Shown here piece by piece: positions 62,163 to 64,000 of a stretch of 64,000 nucleotides of DNA (its first letter is position 1; every line of letters begins with the position of its first letter). The notes beneath the pieces were generated by a model, which was not told the DNA's origin, made no database searches, and was given only the letters and a program-made list of their open reading frames with translations. Source of the DNA: an uncultured Bacteroidota bacterium (GTDB taxonomy: Bacteria; Bacteroidota; Bacteroidia; Chitinophagales; Chitinophagaceae); NCBI GenBank assembly GCA_903904855.1, contig CAIVEH010000042.1, positions 1 through 64,000 of the forward strand, written 5' to 3'. The position numbers and the translations under genes were made by a program.

Positions 62163-63398
62163 TCATTCCTGGATATCATACTCTTTAATCTTCCTGTACA
62201 ATGTCCGCTCTGAGATGCCCAGCTCGGTGGCGGCATCCCTTCTGCGGCTTTTATGTTTTTTAAGCGCCTTGGTAATGAATTCCTTTTCGCGGTCGGCAAG
62301 CAGCAATGTTTCTTCCACATCCTCGTGATGATCATTTGAATCAAGAAGAATAGGTGTACCGCTGTTGTAATTATTACTGATTTGTTGCTCACCATCATTA
62401 TATACAGGTATCAGATTACCAGAAGATGGTTCTACAGGTGTATAGCCCTGGTGGTGGGCCACATCATAGATCATTTGCTTCAGGTCGTTCATATCTCTTT
62501 TCAGATCAAAGAAGAGCTTGTAAAGTATGTCTCTTTCAGTGTTGAAATCGGCAGCCTGCCCTGAAGGCATTGGTCCATTAGCGCCATTACCTATTACTGC
62601 AAGGCTCCGGGATACATTGCGCTGCGGAAGAAAGCGCTGCAACACATCAGCAGTTATCATTTTATCGGTCGATAATACAGATATCTGCTCAGCAATATTT
62701 TTCAGTTCGCGCACATTACCCTGCCAGTAATAATTAACCAGCAACTGTTGCGCAGCAATATCAAGCTGTACCGATTGGGTCTTATAACGTTCAGCAAAAT
62801 CAGCAGCAAATTTCCGAAACAATAAAGGCACATCTTCCTTCCTGTCTCTCAATGCCGGAACCCTGATAGGCACAGTACTTAAGCGATAATAAAGATCCTG
62901 CCTGAATGAACCCTGCTGAGTAAATTCCAGCAGGTCGCGGTTGGTAGCAGCAATAACCCTTACATCTGTTTTCTGCACCTTAGAGGATCCAACCCTGATA
63001 AACTCACCGGTCTCCAGTACACGCAATAAACGGGCCTGGGTACCCAATGGCATTTCCCCTATTTCATCAAGGAAAATAGTACCGCCGTTTACCGTTTCAA
63101 AATACCCCTTCCTGCTATCTACTGCACCTGTAAAAGACCCTTTCTCATGCCCGAACAACTCACTGTCAATAGTACCTTCCGGTATTGCGCCGCAGTTAAC
63201 CGCTATAAACGGGTTATGCTTCCTTGGAGATAAGGCATGAATGATCATGGAGAAAACCTCCTTACCTACCCCACTCTCCCCTACTATGAGCACAGACAGG
63301 TCGGTATTGGCTACCTGCACAGCTGTATTTAATGCGTGGTTGAGTGCAGGTGAATTACCTATAATCCCAAATCTGTTTTTTATACTTTGAATGTCCAT
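62163..63398 (-). CDS. sigma-54 dependent transcriptional activator
   Basis: 411 residues. The AAA+ domain covers about 10-245: Walker A GESGVGKE, then GAFTGAVD (the GAFTGA loop that contacts sigma-54), Walker B GGTIFLDEIGEM. A helical linker and a Fis-type HTH end the protein (AATELGISERTLYRKIKEY). There is no receiver domain at the N terminus, so it lacks the usual phosphorylation switch. It belongs to the conserved Bacteroidota operon with lptE and secG, and might tune envelope genes. Confidence 0.93.
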   Translation of the reverse strand: MDIQSIKNRFGIIGNSPALNHALNTAVQVANTDLSVLIVGESGVGKEVFSMIIHALSPRKHNPFIAVNCGAIPEGTIDSELFGHEKGSFTGAVDSRKGYFETVNGGTIFLDEIGEMPLGTQARLLRVLETGEFIRVGSSKVQKTDVRVIAATNRDLLEFTQQGSFRQDLYYRLSTVPIRVPALRDRKEDVPLLFRKFAADFAERYKTQSVQLDIAAQQLLVNYYWQGNVRELKNIAEQISVLSTDKMITADVLQRFLPQRNVSRSLAVIGNGANGPMPSGQAADFNTERDILYKLFFDLKRDMNDLKQMIYDVAHHQGYTPVEPSSGNLIPVYNDGEQQISNNYNSGTPILLDSNDHHEDVEETLLLADREKEFITKALKKHKSRRRDAATELGISERTLYRKIKEYDIQE

Positions 63399-63404
63399 TT
63401 TTTA

Positions 63405-63452
63405 TAGTCGTAAGCCGTAAGTCATAAGTCTATAGTCGCAAGACATAATGAC
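63405..63452. repeat. GTCGTAA-type short repeats
   Basis: TAGTCGTAAGCCGTAAGTCATAAGT and then AGTCGCAAGACATAATG form about five near-copies of a seven-base unit (GTCGTAA) in the 81-bp gap before the sigma-54 gene. Similar words occur near 26248-26265. Probably simple slippage. Confidence 0.5.
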
Positions 63453-63479
63453 TAAAGAATTTGTAATTATTTTCGCGTT

Positions 63480-63794
63480 TCAAGATTCATAGATCATAAG
63501 TTTGTTCTTGTTAATACTTTCAATGAAATACTTATTTTTCATTTTCTCTTCTGTCACAAGATCTACTTTCCTGTTAAGAAGGTCTTGCAAATAAAAAAGC
63601 AGGTCAAAATAATTATCTGCATAGTCATTCAAGTCAATATCTTCTTTTCTGAACCGGTAAAGGAAATCCACATCACTTTCGTCAGTAAAGCGGTTTTCCT
63701 GGGTAGCGCTGCCCACCAGGTATAATGTCTTTACATGGTGCTTTTCACATGCCTCACGTATTGCATTAAGGTTATTTTCTACCAGTGCTACCAT
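63480..63794 (-). CDS. nucleotidyltransferase-domain protein (MNT-like)
   Basis: 104 residues. KTLYLVGSATQENRFTDESDVDFLYRF shows the GSx10-13DxD signature of polymerase beta-like nucleotidyltransferases. Such proteins pair with HEPN proteins in MNT/HEPN toxin-antitoxin systems, where the MNT is the antitoxin; no HEPN gene is adjacent here. It lies two bases upstream of the miaB stop, so it is co-transcribed with miaB and inserted in front of the sigma-54 gene. The C-terminal part (DLLFYLQDLLNRKVDLVTEEKM) is helical. Confidence 0.8.
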   Translation of the reverse strand: MVALVENNLNAIREACEKHHVKTLYLVGSATQENRFTDESDVDFLYRFRKEDIDLNDYADNYFDLLFYLQDLLNRKVDLVTEEKMKNKYFIESINKNKLMIYES

Positions 63795-63796
63795 TA

Positions 63797-64000
63797 TTAA
63801 TTAATTTGTCCCAACAATGTTGCCGAAGTAGCCGATGTTATCTTGACCTGCACATAATCTCCCTTTTTGAGATCCAGACCGTTTTTGGGGAATACCACTA
63901 CTTTATTCTGTGAGTTCCTGCCTACCCAGTCAGTTTCTTTCTTCTTACTGTTTCCTTCAATCAATACCTCAAAAGATTTATCAATATCGTTTTTATAACT
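63797..64000 (-). CDS. miaB: tRNA-2-methylthio-N6-dimethylallyladenosine synthase, C-terminal part
   Basis: The last 67 residues, cut by the window edge. They read FEVLIEGNSKKKETDWVGRN, then VVVFPKNGLDLKKGDYVQVK and end TSATLLGQIN. This is the TRAM domain end of MiaB, with the EG-S-K-K and G-R-N-N/V-V-F pattern. MiaB adds the methylthio group at A37 of tRNAs reading UNN codons. The gene begins outside the window and starts the operon that ends at secG. Confidence 0.85.
   Translation of the reverse strand, partial: SYKNDIDKSFEVLIEGNSKKKETDWVGRNSQNKVVVFPKNGLDLKKGDYVQVKITSATSATLLGQIN

Overview
The window reads as chromosome of a Bacteroidota member, most likely of the Chitinophagaceae/Sphingobacteriales type. 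The signs are several secreted proteins ending in type IX secretion (T9SS, Por) sorting domains, a gliding protein GldC, three TonB-dependent receptors with CxxC-free Bacteroidota-type lipoproteins beside them, DUF5723 and DUF4402 proteins, and the miaB / sigma-54 activator / lptE / TPR / secG gene order. Species cannot be told from the sequence alone.

Layout. 1-5.1 kb: a duplicated 183-bp structured repeat, a membrane protein, a secreted esterase and a T9SS protein, with two copies of a ~125-bp MITE-like element. 5.3-10.8 kb: a vitamin B12 uptake operon on the minus strand, led by a cobalamin riboswitch and encoding a DUF4465 (BtuH-like) protein, an uncharacterised T9SS protein, a BtuG-like beta-propeller lipoprotein and a BtuB-like receptor. 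11-16.4 kb: Wzy-like polymerase, LutB, a polysaccharide deacetylase-like protein and an L,D-transpeptidase. 16.6-22.5 kb: a large TonB receptor with a beta-helix lipoprotein, then a secreted endonuclease/phosphatase-fold enzyme. 22.5-27.9 kb: housekeeping (S41 protease, PabA/TrpG, CvpA, YqeY, GldC). 27.9-30.1 kb: FecA-like receptor preceded by a minisatellite.

30.6-34.7 kb is the accessory region: AT-richer DNA with three degenerate tRNA-Ser-like 3' ends, a two-frame exported protein split at an A6 run, a DUF4238 gene with an internal stop, and a small YwqJ-like deaminase toxin candidate coupled to a probable immunity gene. No integrase is visible, so this looks like an eroded island.

34.8-41.5 kb: two tandem DUF5723 proteins, pdxJ, small lipoproteins, a PAS-HisKA protein lacking its ATPase domain, and tRNA-Arg(ACG) followed by two degenerate copies of its own 3' end. 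41.6-47.1 kb: multicopper oxidase, TetR regulator with candidate operators, SDR oxidoreductase, cytochrome c lipoprotein and porin. 47.6-54.7 kb: KirBac channel, hydrolase, glycosyltransferase, RsmI, 3-methyladenine glycosylase, a GT-C-like membrane protein and a third MITE copy. 54.7-60.3 kb: VWA-like membrane protein, a His/Ser-repeat exported protein, DUF4402 protein. 60.3-64 kb: miaB - nucleotidyltransferase - sigma-54 activator - lptE - TPR - secG on the minus strand.

The strongest biological story is the B12 operon; the least explained pieces are its third surface protein, the duplicated repeat at the left edge, and the tRNA 3'-end relics.
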